Source: Gammaproteobacteria bacterium
GTDB lineage: Bacteria > Pseudomonadota > Gammaproteobacteria > 21-64-14
Assembly: GCA_027013145.1 (NCBI GenBank)
Contig: JALUXX010000016.1
Span: 86,983-150,982, forward strand
DNA length: 64,000 nucleotides
Direction: 5' to 3'
Part shown: one piece after another, positions 51,726 to 61,629 of the stretch
Layout of the letters: every line of letters starts with the position of its first letter
Position numbering within the stretch: the stretch's first letter is position 1
Program-made: the position numbers and the translations under genes
The notes under the pieces: model-generated
Told to the model about the DNA's origin: nothing
What the model saw: only the letters and a program-made list of their open reading frames with translations
The model's database searches: none

Positions 51726-53000
51726 ATGGCCCACGAGGCGAAGCAGCGCGCACAGCAGCTCACCGACGCCTTCCTCGCGTTCAACGCGATGTCCGAGCAG
51801 TTGGCGGGCTCCTACCGCGAGCTCGAGACGCGCGTCGCCGAGTTGAACCGGGAGCTGGCCGCGGCGCGCTCCGAGCGCCTGCGCCAGCTCGCCGAGAAGG
51901 AGCGCCTCGCCGACCGTCTGGCGCGCCTGCTGGAGGCGTTGCCGGGGGGCGTGGTCGTGCTCGACGGCGACGGACGTGTCCAGGAATGCAATCCGGCGGC
52001 GCGCGAGCTGCTCGGGGGCTGCCCGATCGGCGCGACCTGGGAGGCGGTGGTCCGGCGCACGGTCGACGACTCCGGTGTCGCCGACGCCCGCGAGGTGTGC
52101 CTGCGCGGCGGGCGCCGCGTCATCCTTTCCGTGCGTCCGCTGGGGGCGGAACCCGGACGGATCATCCTGCTCCAGGACGTCACCGAACAGCGCGCGCTCC
52201 AGGAGTTGCTCCAGCGCCACCAGCGCGTCGCCGCCATGGGCGATATGGCCGCGGGTCTGGCGCACCAGATCCGCACGCCCCTGGCCTCGGCCCTGCTCTA
52301 TGCCTCCAACCTCGTTCGTGGTGCCCTGGGCGAGGAGGAGCGCCGGCGCTTCGCCGAGCGCATCGTCGCCCGCCTGCACCACCTCGAGCGCCTCGTCGAG
52401 GAGACGCTGCGCTTCGCCCGCGACGGCGTGTTCGAGGTCGAGGACATCGACGTCGACGCGCTCATCGGCGAGCTGCGCCAGATGATCGAACCGCAGCTTC
52501 GCGCCGCCGGCGGCTCCCTCGAGGTCGTGAACCGTGCCCCGGGCGCGCGCCTGCGCGGCAGCGGGGAGGCGCTCGCGGGCGCCTTGCAAAACCTCGCCGT
52601 CAACGCGCTGCAGGCGGCGGTGGCCGCCCCGCACCTGTCTCTCACGGCCGTCGCCGACGGGCCCGACGCCCTGCACCTGGAGTTCGCCGACGACGGCCCG
52701 GGGATCCCGGAGGCCGTGCGCGAGCGCATCTTCGAACCGTTCTTCACCACCCGTGCCGAGGGTACCGGTCTGGGGCTGGCCGTCGTGCACGCGGTGGTAC
52801 AGGCCCACCACGGGGAGATCGATGTGGACAGCGGCCCCGGCGGTACCCGCTTTCGGATCCGCCTGCCCCTGGCCGAAGCGTCCGCGGCGCTGCCGGCCGA
52901 CCTCGCGCCGCCGTCTTCCGTTTCCGTCTCCGACCGCGCCGGGGTGCGTTCGCGGCGCCCGGTCGGATCCGCACCGACGCATAAGGAGGTCCGTTCATGA
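51726..53000 (+). CDS. fleS: FleS sensor histidine kinase
   Basis: A 424-residue soluble kinase: N-terminal coiled coil (about 15-65), PAS domain (about 70-160), HisKA with H180 in AHQIRTPLASAL, and an HATPase domain (about 270-385, LEFADDGPGIPEAVRERIFE, EGTGLGLAVVH). No membrane helices, as for FleS/FlrB. It phosphorylates FleR to activate later flagellar genes. The stop overlaps the fleR ATG by 4 nt. Confidence 0.94.
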   Translation: MAHEAKQRAQQLTDAFLAFNAMSEQLAGSYRELETRVAELNRELAAARSERLRQLAEKERLADRLARLLEALPGGVVVLDGDGRVQECNPAARELLGGCPIGATWEAVVRRTVDDSGVADAREVCLRGGRRVILSVRPLGAEPGRIILLQDVTEQRALQELLQRHQRVAAMGDMAAGLAHQIRTPLASALLYASNLVRGALGEEERRRFAERIVARLHHLERLVEETLRFARDGVFEVEDIDVDALIGELRQMIEPQLRAAGGSLEVVNRAPGARLRGSGEALAGALQNLAVNALQAAVAAPHLSLTAVADGPDALHLEFADDGPGIPEAVRERIFEPFFTTRAEGTGLGLAVVHAVVQAHHGEIDVDSGPGGTRFRIRLPLAEASAALPADLAPPSSVSVSDRAGVRSRRPVGSAPTHKEVRS

Positions 53001-54382
53001 GCCAGGCCGCCGTACTGGTGGTGGAAGACGATCAGGACCTGCGCGAGGCGCTGTGCGATACCCTCCAGGTCGCCGGCTACCACGCTCTCGGCGCCGACGA
53101 CGGTGCCGCCGCGCTCGAGGCCATCGGGAGCGAGGCGGTGGCGATGGTGGTCAGCGACGTGCAGATGCGCCCGATGGACGGCCACCACCTGCTGCGCACG
53201 ATCCGCGCCAGCCGTCCGGATCTGCCGGTGGTGCTGATGACCGCCTACGGCACCATTGAGAAGGCCGTGGCGGCGATGCGCGACGGGGCCACCGACTACC
53301 TGGTCAAACCCTTCGAGGCCGACCGCCTGGTGGAACTGGTCGGGCGTTACCTGCCCGCCGCGCCGGCCCCGGAACTCGTGGCCGAGGACCCGGCCACGCG
53401 GCGCGTCCTGGACCTGGCCTCGCGCGTCGCCGCGAGTGAGGCCACGGTGATGATCGCCGGGGAGAGCGGGACCGGGAAGGAGGTCTTCGCGCGCCACATC
53501 CACCGCCGCTCGCCCCGCGCCGCGGGCCCCTTCGTCGCGATCAACTGCGCCGCGATCCCGGAGAACATGCTCGAAGCGGTGTTGTTCGGCTACGAGAAGG
53601 GTGCCTTCACCGGCGCCTATCAGGCGCACGCCGGCAAGTTCGAGCAGGCCGAGGGCGGCACGCTGCTGCTCGACGAGGTCTCGGAGATGGACCTCAGCCT
53701 CCAGGCGAAACTCCTGCGGGTCCTCCAGGAGCGGGAGGTCGAACGTCTCGGCGGGCGGCGCACCATCGCCCTGGACGTGCGCGTGCTGGCGACGACCAAC
53801 CGGCGGCTGCGCGAGGAGGTGGCCGCGGGACGTTTCCGCGAGGACCTCTTCTACCGGCTCAACGTGTTTCCCCTAAGCCTTCCGCCCCTGCGCGAGCGAC
53901 GCGGCGACATCCTGCCGCTGGCGCGGCGCGTGATCGCACGCTACGGCCGCGACCGGCGCGTCCCGCCGCGGCTCTCGGCCGCGGCCGAGGCGTTGCTGCT
54001 CGGCCATTCATGGCCCGGCAACGTGCGCGAACTCGAGAACCTGGTGCAACGGGCGCTGATCCTCGCCCCGGGCGAGGAGATCGGGGTCGATCACCTCCAC
54101 TTCGAGGCCGTGACGCCCGTCGTCGCCGCGACGCCCGCCGGGGCATCCGCGCCGACCGTACCCGATGCCGAGACGGCCGCCGCGGCGGCGGCCAGTCTGG
54201 AGGAGGACCTGCGCGTGCGCGAGCAGCGTCTGATCCTCGAGGCCCTGCGCGAGGGTCGCGGGAGCCGCAAGCGGGCCGCGGAGAAGCTGGGCATCAGCCC
54301 GCGCACGCTGCGCTACAAGCTCGCGCGCCTGCGCGACGCCGGGGTGGAGATCCCGGCCCTGTCTGGCGCGGAACATGCATGA
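52997..54382 (+). CDS. fleR: FleR sigma54-dependent response regulator
   Basis: A 461-residue NtrC-family activator. The receiver domain carries phospho-acceptor D54 in [12 protein letters not shown]. The AAA+ domain has [14 protein letters not shown] and the GAFTGA loop ([10 protein letters not shown]). The C-terminal Fis-type helix-turn-helix is intact ([20 protein letters not shown]). It is expected to activate RpoN promoters of basal-body and hook genes. A weak sigma54 motif for fliE overlaps its last codons. Confidence 0.95.
   Translation: MSQAAVLVVEDDQDLREALCDTLQVAGYHALGADDGAAALEAIGSEAVAMVVSDVQMRPMDGHHLLRTIRASRPDLPVVLMTAYGTIEKAVAAMRDGATDYLVKPFEADRLVELVGRYLPAAPAPELVAEDPATRRVLDLASRVAASEATVMIAGESGTGKEVFARHIHRRSPRAAGPFVAINCAAIPENMLEAVLFGYEKGAFTGAYQAHAGKFEQAEGGTLLLDEVSEMDLSLQAKLLRVLQEREVERLGGRRTIALDVRVLATTNRRLREEVAAGRFREDLFYRLNVFPLSLPPLRERRGDILPLARRVIARYGRDRRVPPRLSAAAEALLLGHSWPGNVRELENLVQRALILAPGEEIGVDHLHFEAVTPVVAATPAGASAPTVPDAETAAAAAASLEEDLRVREQRLILEALREGRGSRKRAAEKLGISPRTLRYKLARLRDAGVEIPALSGAEHA
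54364..54379 (+). promoter_or_regulatory. Possible sigma54 promoter of fliE operon
   Basis: TGGCGCGGAACATGCA has GG and GC at the exact 10-bp spacing but two deviations from consensus (G for A in GGCAC, A for T in TTGC). It lies inside the last codons of fleR, 75 nt before fliE, where an RpoN promoter is expected in Pseudomonas-type systems. Confidence 0.45.
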
Positions 54383-54454
54383 TGCAGCCCACAGCGGGTG
54401 CCCGGCGGGCGCGGGTCGCGCTCCGGGGCGCCCATGGATCGGAGAGCCGGAAAC

Positions 54455-54778
54455 ATGAGTCAGGTCGACGTCACGCAACTGCTGGCCCAGATGCGCGCCA
54501 TGGCCGCGCGCGCGGAGCAGGGGACCGCGGCGGGCCCCGCGCAGCCGGCGGGGCAGGTGAACTTCTCCCACCTGCTCAAGGAATCCATCGACAAGGTCAA
54601 CGACACCCAGCAACAGGCGGCGGCGCTCTCGCGCGACTTCGAACTGGGGAAAAACCAGGTCGACCTCGCCGAGGTGATGGTGGCCCTGCAGAAGGCGAAC
54701 GTGTCCTTCGAGGCGATGGTGCAGGTGCGCAACAAGCTGGTCTCGGCGTACCAGGAGATCATGAACCTGCCCATCTGA
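54455..54778 (+). CDS. fliE: FliE basal-body junction protein
   Basis: A 107-residue protein linking the MS ring to the rod. The C-terminal FliE region (DLAEVMVALQKANVSFEAMV, VRNKLVSAYQEIMNLPI) is fully conserved. The ATG follows GGAGAG, and the distance from the fleR stop (72 nt) allows a separate promoter. First gene of the fliEFGHIJ block. Confidence 0.94.
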   Translation: MSQVDVTQLLAQMRAMAARAEQGTAAGPAQPAGQVNFSHLLKESIDKVNDTQQQAAALSRDFELGKNQVDLAEVMVALQKANVSFEAMVQVRNKLVSAYQEIMNLPI

Positions 54779-54788
54779 GGGCGTCGGT

Positions 54789-54817
54789 CCGGGCGGGCGC
54801 GGCGCGCGTCCGCCCGG
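54789..54817 (+). other. GC hairpin between fliE and fliF
   Basis: CCGGGCGGGCGC pairs over 12 positions (one G-U) with the strand ending at 54817, loop GGCGC, in the 80-bp fliE-fliF gap. No T-run follows, so it may adjust fliE versus fliF mRNA levels rather than terminate. Confidence 0.4.
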
Positions 54818-54858
54818 CGGGGAACGGGATCACGGATCCCATCGGCGGATAGACAGAC

Positions 54859-56550
54859 ATGGCCGATCCGGCTGCCAGTTCGCGTTCGCTCGCCGCCCCC
54901 GTGCAGGGGCTGAGCCGCCTGCCCGTCATACGCCAGCTCGGCGTGATGATCGGGCTCGCGGCCAGCGTCGCGCTCGGGGTGGCGATCGTCCTGTGGTCGC
55001 AGACCCCGACCTACAGCATCCTCTACGGCAACCTCGCCGACCAGGACGCCGCGCAGGTGGCCCAGGCCTTACAGAAGGACGGCATTCCCTACCGCATCGA
55101 TCCCGCCACCGGCGCCGTCATGGTCCCGGCCGCGAAGGTGCAGGCCGCGCGCATGCGCCTCGCCGGGCAGGGCCTGCCGAAAGGAACCGCGGGCGGCCTC
55201 GGCCTGTTCGGCAAGGACGACGGCTTCGGCACCAGCCGATTCGTCGAGAACGTGCGCTATCAGCAGTACCTGGAGGCCGATCTGGCACGCTCGATCATGA
55301 CGCTGGACAACGTCGAGGCCGCGCGCGTGCATCTGGCGATCCCGCGCAGCCCGACCTTCCTGCGCAACACCGAGAAGCCCAGCGCCTCGGTACTGGTGAA
55401 GCTCTACCCCGGGCGCACGCTCGATCCGGGGCAGGTGGCCGCGATCGTCCACCTCGTCGCCTCCAGCGTCCCGGACCTTCAGGCCGCGCGCGTCACCGTG
55501 GTCGACCAGCAGGGCCAGTTGCTGACGCCGTCGGACTCGAACAGCACCATGGCCCTGACCTCGAGCCAGTTCCAATACACCCGCAGCCTCGAACACAGCT
55601 ACGTGCGGCGCATCGAACGTCTGCTCGCGCCGATCCTCGGCGCCGGCAAGGTCCGCGCCCAGGTGGCGGCCGATGTCGATTTCACTTCCACCGAGCAGAC
55701 GCGCGAGACCTATAACCCCGACCAGCCGGCGCTGCGCAGCGAGCAGACCGTCGACGAGACCACAACCGGTACCGCCGGGGCGATGGGCGTGCCCGGGGCG
55801 CTGTCGAACGTGCCGCCGGGCGCCGGGGCGGCGCCCGCCAAGGTCGCCCCGGCGGCGAAGGCCGCGGGCGGTGGCGCGGCGGGCGCGGGCGCGAAGGCGT
55901 CGTCGCCCCCGGCGCCGACGAACACCGTGCGACGCGCCACCCGCAACTACGAGCTGGATCGCACCATCAGCCACACCCGGTTGCCGAGCGGTACCGTGCG
56001 CCGCCTGTCGGTGGCGGTGCTGGTCGACGACCGCAGCGTCACCGGTCCGAACGGCAAGGTCGTACACAAGCCGCTGCCGCCCGCGGAGATCGCGCGCATC
56101 ACCGCGCTGGTCAAGGACGCCATCGGCTTCGACCCGCGCCGCGGCGATACCGTCAACGTCATGAGCGCCCCCTTCCAGGTCCCGCCGGCACCCAAGCCGT
56201 TGCCGGCGCCGCCGCTGTGGAAGCAGCCGTGGCTGTGGGATCTGGGCAAGCAGGTCCTCGGCGGGATCGCGGTGCTGCTGCTCATCTTCGGCGTGCTGCG
56301 TCCGCTGCTGCGCAGCCTGGCGGAGAAGGCGGCGGCCCTGCCGGTCCCGCTGGGCGCCGTGCCGGGGGGCGCGGCGGGACCGGCCGGGATCGGTGAGGAT
56401 CAGCTCACGCTGAGCGGGCAACCGGGGACGCAACGCCTCGGCGGCCCGGGCGGCTACGAGGAGCGGCTGCAGACGGCGAAGACCATGGCGACCCAGGATC
56501 CCAAGCGGGTCGCCCAGGTGGTGAAGGGTTGGGTGGGGAGCGATGGCTGA
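54859..56550 (+). CDS. fliF: FliF MS-ring protein
   Basis: A 563-residue inner-membrane ring protein with helices at about 33-52 and 460-482. Ring-building motifs are near the N-terminus (SILYGNLADQDAAQVAQALQ) and mid-protein (VRYQQYLEADLARSIMTLDN). A long Ala/Pro-rich insertion (about 305-355) separates the RBM domains. The C-terminal tail (about 530-563, AKTMATQDPKRVAQVVKGWV) binds FliG, whose gene overlaps by 8 nt. Confidence 0.95.
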   Translation: MADPAASSRSLAAPVQGLSRLPVIRQLGVMIGLAASVALGVAIVLWSQTPTYSILYGNLADQDAAQVAQALQKDGIPYRIDPATGAVMVPAAKVQAARMRLAGQGLPKGTAGGLGLFGKDDGFGTSRFVENVRYQQYLEADLARSIMTLDNVEAARVHLAIPRSPTFLRNTEKPSASVLVKLYPGRTLDPGQVAAIVHLVASSVPDLQAARVTVVDQQGQLLTPSDSNSTMALTSSQFQYTRSLEHSYVRRIERLLAPILGAGKVRAQVAADVDFTSTEQTRETYNPDQPALRSEQTVDETTTGTAGAMGVPGALSNVPPGAGAAPAKVAPAAKAAGGGAAGAGAKASSPPAPTNTVRRATRNYELDRTISHTRLPSGTVRRLSVAVLVDDRSVTGPNGKVVHKPLPPAEIARITALVKDAIGFDPRRGDTVNVMSAPFQVPPAPKPLPAPPLWKQPWLWDLGKQVLGGIAVLLLIFGVLRPLLRSLAEKAAALPVPLGAVPGGAAGPAGIGEDQLTLSGQPGTQRLGGPGGYEERLQTAKTMATQDPKRVAQVVKGWVGSDG

Positions 56551-57559
56551 GGCGAATCCGCAGAAGCTTTCCGGGACCGAACGTGCGGCGGTCCTGCTGA
56601 TGGCGATCGGCGAGCAGGATGCCGCCGAGGTCCTCAAGCACATGGGGCCCAAGGAGGTGCAGAAGCTCGGCGCCGCGATGGCCTCGCTGACCTCGGTCTC
56701 ACGCGCGGACGTGGGCGTGGTGCTCGAGGAGTTCGTCGGGGCGGTGGAGAATCAGACCGCCCTCGGGGTCGGTTCCGACGATTATATCCGCAACGTCCTG
56801 GTACGCGCGCTCGGCGAGGAGAAGGCCGGCGGGCTGATCGACCGTATTCTGCTCGGGCGCAACAGCAAGGGTCTGGAGGCGATGAAGTGGATGGATCCGC
56901 GCGCGGTCGCCGAGATCATCCGCCTGGAGCACCCCCAGATCATGGCCATCGTCCTGTCCTATCTCGACTGCGACCACGCCGCCGAGGTGCTCTCGTTCCT
57001 GCCCGAGCGCGTCCGCGCCGACGTCCTGGTGCGCATCGCCACCCTCGACGGGATCCAGCCCAACGCCCTGCACGAACTCGACGAGATCATGGAGAAACAG
57101 TTCCAGGGGACCTCGAACGTCAAGTCCTCGAGCGTGGGTGGTGTCAAGACCGCCGCGGAGATCCTGAACTTCGTCGACTCCGGCGTCGAGGCCTCGATCA
57201 TGGACCACATCAAGGAACTGGACGCCGACCTCGGCCAGAAGATCCAGGACAAGATGTTCGTCTTCGACAACCTCGCCGAGGTCGACGACCGCGGGGTGCA
57301 GGCGTTGCTGCGCGAGGTCTCCTCGGAATCGCTCATCGTCGCCCTCAAGGGCGCCGACGAGGCCGTCAAGGAGAAGATCTTCAAGAACATGTCCAAGCGC
57401 GCCTCCGAGATGCTGCGCGACGACCTCGAGGCCAAGGGGCCGGTGCGCCTGTCCGACGTGGAGGCGGCGCAGAAGGAGATCCTGGCGATCGCGCGGCGCA
57501 TGGCAGAGGCCGGCGACCTGGTCCTGGGCGGCAAGGGTGCGGAGCAGTATGTCGGATAA
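56543..57559 (+). CDS. fliG: FliG motor switch protein
   Basis: A 338-residue rotor protein that couples MotA to rotation. The EHPQ motif (RLEHPQIMAIVLSYL) and the C-terminal charged torque helix (MFVFDNLAEVDDRGVQALLR) are present. It overlaps both fliF and fliH, so the three are translationally coupled. Standard length. Confidence 0.96.
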   Translation: MAEANPQKLSGTERAAVLLMAIGEQDAAEVLKHMGPKEVQKLGAAMASLTSVSRADVGVVLEEFVGAVENQTALGVGSDDYIRNVLVRALGEEKAGGLIDRILLGRNSKGLEAMKWMDPRAVAEIIRLEHPQIMAIVLSYLDCDHAAEVLSFLPERVRADVLVRIATLDGIQPNALHELDEIMEKQFQGTSNVKSSSVGGVKTAAEILNFVDSGVEASIMDHIKELDADLGQKIQDKMFVFDNLAEVDDRGVQALLREVSSESLIVALKGADEAVKEKIFKNMSKRASEMLRDDLEAKGPVRLSDVEAAQKEILAIARRMAEAGDLVLGGKGAEQYVG

Positions 57560-58175
57560 GATCATCCCGGCGCGCGAGGCGAACGCGGCACCGTGGCGGG
57601 TGCCGGAGGTCGACGCCGGCGGGCGGCGTGCGGTGCGGGCGGGTGGGCTGCCCACCGCCGGCGGTCTGGAACGGTTGCAGAAACAGGCCTACGAGGAGGG
57701 ATATGCGCGCGGGCTCGAAGAAGGGCGCGCGGCGGGGGCGGCGGAGGTCGCGGCGCGCGCGCAACGCCTCGATGCGCTGCTCGCCGCGCTCGCACGGCCC
57801 TTCGAGGAACTGGACGAGGAGGTCGAACAGGAACTGGTACGCCTGGCGCTCGCCATCGCCCAGCAGCTCGTGCGCCGCGAGATCAAGGCCGATCCCGGCC
57901 AGATCGTGGCGATCGCACGCGAAGCCCTGGCGGCGCTGCCGGTCGGCGCGCGCGCCGTGCGCCTGCACCTGCACCCCGAGGACGCGCAGCTCGTCGCGGA
58001 GGTCCTGTCCCTGGGCGAGGGGCGGCGCCCGTGGGAACTCGTCGAGGACCCGGTGCTCACGCGCGGCGGCTGCCGGGTGGTGACCGAATCCTCGCGTATC
58101 GACGCCACGGTGGAGGCGCGGCTGGCGGCGCTGGCCGCGGCCGTGCTCGGCGGCGAGCGCGAGGGCGACCGGTGA
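57549..58175 (+). CDS. fliH: FliH export-ATPase regulator
   Basis: A 208-residue protein that binds the export ATPase FliI. The heptad-rich helix with GxxxG-type spacing ([20 protein letters not shown], about 51-70) is typical, and the C-terminal part ([38 protein letters not shown]) matches FliH. ATG 57549 overlaps the fliG end by 11 nt and gives the normal start MSDKIIPA. Confidence 0.9.
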   Translation: MSDKIIPAREANAAPWRVPEVDAGGRRAVRAGGLPTAGGLERLQKQAYEEGYARGLEEGRAAGAAEVAARAQRLDALLAALARPFEELDEEVEQELVRLALAIAQQLVRREIKADPGQIVAIAREALAALPVGARAVRLHLHPEDAQLVAEVLSLGEGRRPWELVEDPVLTRGGCRVVTESSRIDATVEARLAALAAAVLGGEREGDR

Positions 58176-58206
58176 GTCCGGCGCGGGCGGGCGCCGGCGC
58201 GCGGCG

Positions 58207-59577
58207 GTGAAGACGGCGACCGCGATCCCGGAGGTTCCGCGTGGCGGCCGGTGGCGCGAACGCCTGGCGGGCCGCCGCGCGCGGCTGCGTCCGCCGCCGC
58301 TGGTGGTCGAGGGCAAGCTCACGCGCATGGTCGGCCTGACGCTCGAGGCGGCCGGGTGTCAGGAGGCGGTCGGCGGGCGCTGCGTCGTCGCCAGCGCCGC
58401 CGGGGATCCCATCGAGGCCGAAGTGGTCGGTTTCGCCGGCGACCGCCTGTTCCTGATGCCGACCGGAGACCTGCGCGGACTGATGCCGGGGGCGCGTGTC
58501 ACGCCGACGCACCGCGTCTGCGAGGTGTCCGTCGGCCGCGGGCTGCTCGGGCGCGTTCTCGACGGCGCCGGGCGCGCGCTCGACGGACTGGGCCCCCCGC
58601 GCACCGAGGCGCGCGTGCCGCTCACGGGGCGCGCGCTCAATCCGATGGCGCGCGCGCCGATTCGGGAACCGCTGGACGTGGGGGTGCGTGCCATCAACGC
58701 GCTGTTGAGCGTGGGCCGCGGCCAGCGCCTCGGCCTGTTCGCCGGAAGCGGCGTCGGGAAGAGCGTGCTGCTCAGTATGATGACGCGCTACACCGATGCC
58801 GACGTCATCGTCGTGGGGCTCGTCGGGGAGCGCGGGCGCGAGGTCAAGGAGTTCGTCGACGGCAACCTCGGCGCGGAGGGCCTGGCGCGCGCCGTGGTGG
58901 TCGCCACGCCGGCGGATCACCCGCCGCTGATGCGTCTGCACGGGGCCATGCTCGCGACCAGCATCGCCGAATACTTCCGCGACCAGGGCCTGCAGGTCCT
59001 GCTGCTGATGGACTCGCTCACCCGCTATGCCCAGGCGCAGCGGGAGATCGCGCTCGCCATCGGCGAGCCGCCCGCGACCAAAGGCTATCCGCCGTCGGTG
59101 TTCGCGCGTCTGCCGCAACTGGTCGAGCGCGCCGGCAACGGCGACGCCCGCGGCGGTTCCATCACCGCTTTCTATACGGTGCTCACCGAGGGCGACGACC
59201 AGAACGACCCGATCGCCGACGCCGCGCGCGCCATCCTCGACGGCCACGTGGTGCTGTCGCGGCCGCTCGCCGAGAGCGGGCACTATCCGGCGATCGACGT
59301 CGAGGCTTCCATCAGCCGTGCCATGCTCGGGATCGTCGAACCCGAACATCGCGCCGCCGCCCAGCGTTTCCGTCGCCTCTACACCGTCTACCAGCAGCAC
59401 CGCGACCTCATCAGCGTCGGCGCCTACCGGCAGGGGAGCGACCCGCAGGTCGACGAGGCCGTCGCCTATCATTCGCGGCTGCTCGCGTTCCTGCGCCAGG
59501 ACAAGGAGGAGCCGGTGTCCCTGCAGGAGAGTATCCGGGATCTGAAGGCAGCGGTCGCGGAGCCGGCGCAGGCGTGA
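58207..59577 (+). CDS. fliI: FliI flagellar export ATPase
   Basis: A 456-residue hexameric ATPase for type III flagellar export. Walker A is [14 protein letters not shown], Walker [14 protein letters not shown]; the catalytic Glu region [13 protein letters not shown] and the C-terminal substrate region are standard. It starts at GTG 58207, 31 nt after fliH, with no strong ribosome site; no better start exists in this frame after the fliH stop. Confidence 0.95.
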   Translation: MKTATAIPEVPRGGRWRERLAGRRARLRPPPLVVEGKLTRMVGLTLEAAGCQEAVGGRCVVASAAGDPIEAEVVGFAGDRLFLMPTGDLRGLMPGARVTPTHRVCEVSVGRGLLGRVLDGAGRALDGLGPPRTEARVPLTGRALNPMARAPIREPLDVGVRAINALLSVGRGQRLGLFAGSGVGKSVLLSMMTRYTDADVIVVGLVGERGREVKEFVDGNLGAEGLARAVVVATPADHPPLMRLHGAMLATSIAEYFRDQGLQVLLLMDSLTRYAQAQREIALAIGEPPATKGYPPSVFARLPQLVERAGNGDARGGSITAFYTVLTEGDDQNDPIADAARAILDGHVVLSRPLAESGHYPAIDVEASISRAMLGIVEPEHRAAAQRFRRLYTVYQQHRDLISVGAYRQGSDPQVDEAVAYHSRLLAFLRQDKEEPVSLQESIRDLKAAVAEPAQA

Positions 59578-59608
59578 ACGACGCCGCCGGAGAAGCGGGG
59601 AGGGAACG

Positions 59609-60055
59609 GTGACCGGATCCAAGCGCCTGCGCCCGATCGCCCGGCTGGCGGCCGATCGCGAGCGCCAGGCCGCGCGCGAGCTGGCCGCAACGTTGCGGGA
59701 GCTCGACGCGCGGCTCCAGCGGCTGCACGAACTCGGCGCGTACCGCGAGGAATACGCGCAGCGTTTCCAGGCCGCGAGCGCGCGCGGCCTCGACGCGGGG
59801 CGACTGCGCGACTTCCGTTCCTTCCTGGCGCGCCTGGACGAGGCCATCGTCCAGCAGGAACAACTCGTGGCCGCGGCGCGGCGCGAGTGGGAGGACTGCA
59901 CGGTCCGCTGGCAGGGTACGCGCAGTCGCACGCGGATGCTCGACAAGGTGATGGAGCGCCTGCGCCGGGAGGAGGAACGCGTCGCGCGCCGGCGCGAGCA
60001 GAGCGAGAGCGACGAGCACGCGCAGCGCGGCACTGAACCCCCGACGGATCGCTGA
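59609..60055 (+). CDS. fliJ: FliJ export component
   Basis: A 148-residue, highly charged, all-helical protein (two long coiled-coil helices) in the position of FliJ, which links FliI to FlhA. Sequence signals such as LHELGAYREEYAQRFQAASA and the final basic-acidic tail match FliJ. GTG start at 59609 with GGGGAGGG just upstream. A hairpin follows the stop. Confidence 0.88.
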   Translation: MTGSKRLRPIARLAADRERQAARELAATLRELDARLQRLHELGAYREEYAQRFQAASARGLDAGRLRDFRSFLARLDEAIVQQEQLVAAARREWEDCTVRWQGTRSRTRMLDKVMERLRREEERVARRREQSESDEHAQRGTEPPTDR

Positions 60056-60060
60056 GCCGA

Positions 60061-60087
60061 CGTCGCCTGAGCGGACTCCAGGCGACG
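60061..60087 (+). terminator. Terminator-like hairpin after fliJ
   Basis: CGTCGCCTG and exact complement CAGGCGACG with a 9-nt loop, starting 6 nt after the fliJ stop and ending 6 nt before the next RpoN element. No T-run is seen, but the position marks the end of one transcription unit and the start of another. Confidence 0.5.
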
Positions 60088-60092
60088 CGTCC

Positions 60093-60108
60093 TGGTACGG
60101 TCCTTGCT
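60093..60108 (+). promoter_or_regulatory. Sigma54 promoter of fliK
   Basis: TGGTACGGTCCTTGCT: GG and GC at 10-bp spacing, one deviation (T for C in GGCAC). It lies 37 nt before the fliK ATG, directly after the fliJ hairpin. Confidence 0.72.
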
Positions 60109-60145
60109 TCGACTCCCGGGACTGTCCGGTTTCGGGAAACAGGCG

Positions 60146-61411
60146 ATGACCCCAGCGCATCTGGATCTGCTCACGGCCCCCGCCGCCCATGCGGCCGCGA
60201 GCCCATCGGCCGGGTCGGGCCGATCGTCTCACGCTACCGGCAACTCGCTCTCGGAACAGGAGTTTTTGAAACGCCTCGCGGCGGACCTGGGCGCCGGTAA
60301 GGGTCAGGGGAAGGCACTCGCGCGCGAGATCCTCGCGGCGCTCGGCGGTGCGGGCGCCACGCTCCCCGAGGGCGGACCCGCGGCGGCGGCGGGGCGGGGC
60401 GGCACCCGGGACGGCAAGACCCTGCCGCACGGCATCGCCTTGCCCGGCGGCGCCGAACTCCTGGCCCTGCTCCAGCGCCTCGCCCCCACGCGCCGCGCCG
60501 GCGGAAGTGCGCCCGACGCGGGCGGCGCCGCCCGCGGCCCGGCGACGGTTGCGGCGCACCCTGCGGGCGCCGGGGGCGGGGGCCGGGCGGATGTACTGAC
60601 GCGCCTGCTGCAGGTCCTCGAAGCGGCGCACCGCGACGCGGACACTCCGCCGGCGGGCGTCGCGGCCGACGGCGGCAGCGGGACGAAGGCCGCCGCGGCC
60701 CGTCTCGCCGCCCTGCTCCACGCCGCGGGAACGTCGCCGCCCGTGCAGGATGCTCGCGCGGCCCGCCTCCTGCTCGCGGCCGCGCAGCACGCGCCCGCGG
60801 CGACGACGACTTCCCCCGGCGATCCCGCCGCATCGGCGGCGCCCGCGCACCCGGCGGGGGCCGAGGGCGCACCGGCCCCCCTGCCGACCGCGCCGGTTGC
60901 GGTGGGCGGGATCGCGCCCGCGGGTGCCGCCGCGGCGTCCCCGGCGGCGGCCCACGCGCCGCCGCCGCTGCCGGTGCCGCCCGGGCACCCCGCCTGGGGT
61001 GAGGCCCTCGGCAGCCGGGTCCTGTGGGTGCTCGACCACCAGCTCCCCAGCGCCAGCGTGCGATTGAACCCGCCGGGTCTCGGCCCGCTCGAGATTCAGG
61101 TCAGCCTGCATCAGGATCAGGCCCAGGTCAGTTTCGCCAGCCACCACGCCGTCGTGCGCGACGCCGTCGAGGCGGCGCTGCCGCGACTGCGCGAACTGTT
61201 CGCCGGCAACGGTCTGACCCTGGCGGGGGTCCACATCTCGCAGCACTCGCTCGCCGATCGCGGCGCGGGGGACTCCCCCGGCCAGATGCCACAGTCGCAG
61301 TCGCAGCCGCGGGCCGTCGCGCCGGTCCGCCCGGTCCACGGCGGCGGTGGCGTCGCGGAGCCCGTCGCCGCCGTCGCGGCGGTCCTCGGGCTCGTCGACT
61401 ACTACGCCTGA
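60146..61411 (+). CDS. fliK: FliK hook-length control protein
   Basis: A 421-residue secreted ruler/switch protein. The long N-terminal part is Ala/Gly/Pro-rich and poorly conserved. The C-terminal domain (about 280-370) has the FliK pattern SVRLNPPGLGPLEIQVSLHQ and AVVRDAVEAALPRLRELFAG. ATG 60146 is chosen because the longer frame would begin inside the RpoN promoter. It measures hook length and switches export from FlgE to filament proteins. Confidence 0.92.
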   Translation: MTPAHLDLLTAPAAHAAASPSAGSGRSSHATGNSLSEQEFLKRLAADLGAGKGQGKALAREILAALGGAGATLPEGGPAAAAGRGGTRDGKTLPHGIALPGGAELLALLQRLAPTRRAGGSAPDAGGAARGPATVAAHPAGAGGGGRADVLTRLLQVLEAAHRDADTPPAGVAADGGSGTKAAAARLAALLHAAGTSPPVQDARAARLLLAAAQHAPAATTTSPGDPAASAAPAHPAGAEGAPAPLPTAPVAVGGIAPAGAAAASPAAAHAPPPLPVPPGHPAWGEALGSRVLWVLDHQLPSASVRLNPPGLGPLEIQVSLHQDQAQVSFASHHAVVRDAVEAALPRLRELFAGNGLTLAGVHISQHSLADRGAGDSPGQMPQSQSQPRAVAPVRPVHGGGGVAEPVAAVAAVLGLVDYYA

Positions 61412-61435
61412 TCTTCCGCCTGCGGTTCCCCCGGC

Positions 61436-61453
61436 GGTGCGCCCGGGCGCACC
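61436..61453. repeat. 18-bp perfect palindrome after fliK
   Basis: GGTGCGCCCGGGCGCACC is a perfect palindrome in the fliK-fliL gap, 25 nt after the fliK stop. It may belong to a terminator-like structure. The surrounding sequence is very GC-rich, so chance self-complementarity is likely to contribute. Confidence 0.4.
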
Positions 61454-61566
61454 CGGTGCCGGCTTTCCGGCTGCCCGGGCCGGCCCTTTCGCGTCAAGGT
61501 CCCGGCGCCCCCTCCACCTACAGTTACAACTTTCAGAATATAAAAAGAAAAAAATGATCCATCCGG

Positions 61567-61582
61567 TGGCATAGCTCTTGCT
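61567..61582 (+). promoter_or_regulatory. Sigma54 promoter of fliL
   Basis: TGGCATAGCTCTTGCT: GG and GC at 10-bp spacing with TTGCT intact. Upstream (about 61525-61560) is an unusually AT-rich stretch with A-tracts, fitting DNA bending or IHF-type assistance. It drives fliLMNO. Confidence 0.8.
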
Positions 61583-61629
61583 AAATCGATTCGGGAAGCC
61601 CGAATTCAACCGCAGCAGGACGAAAGAGC

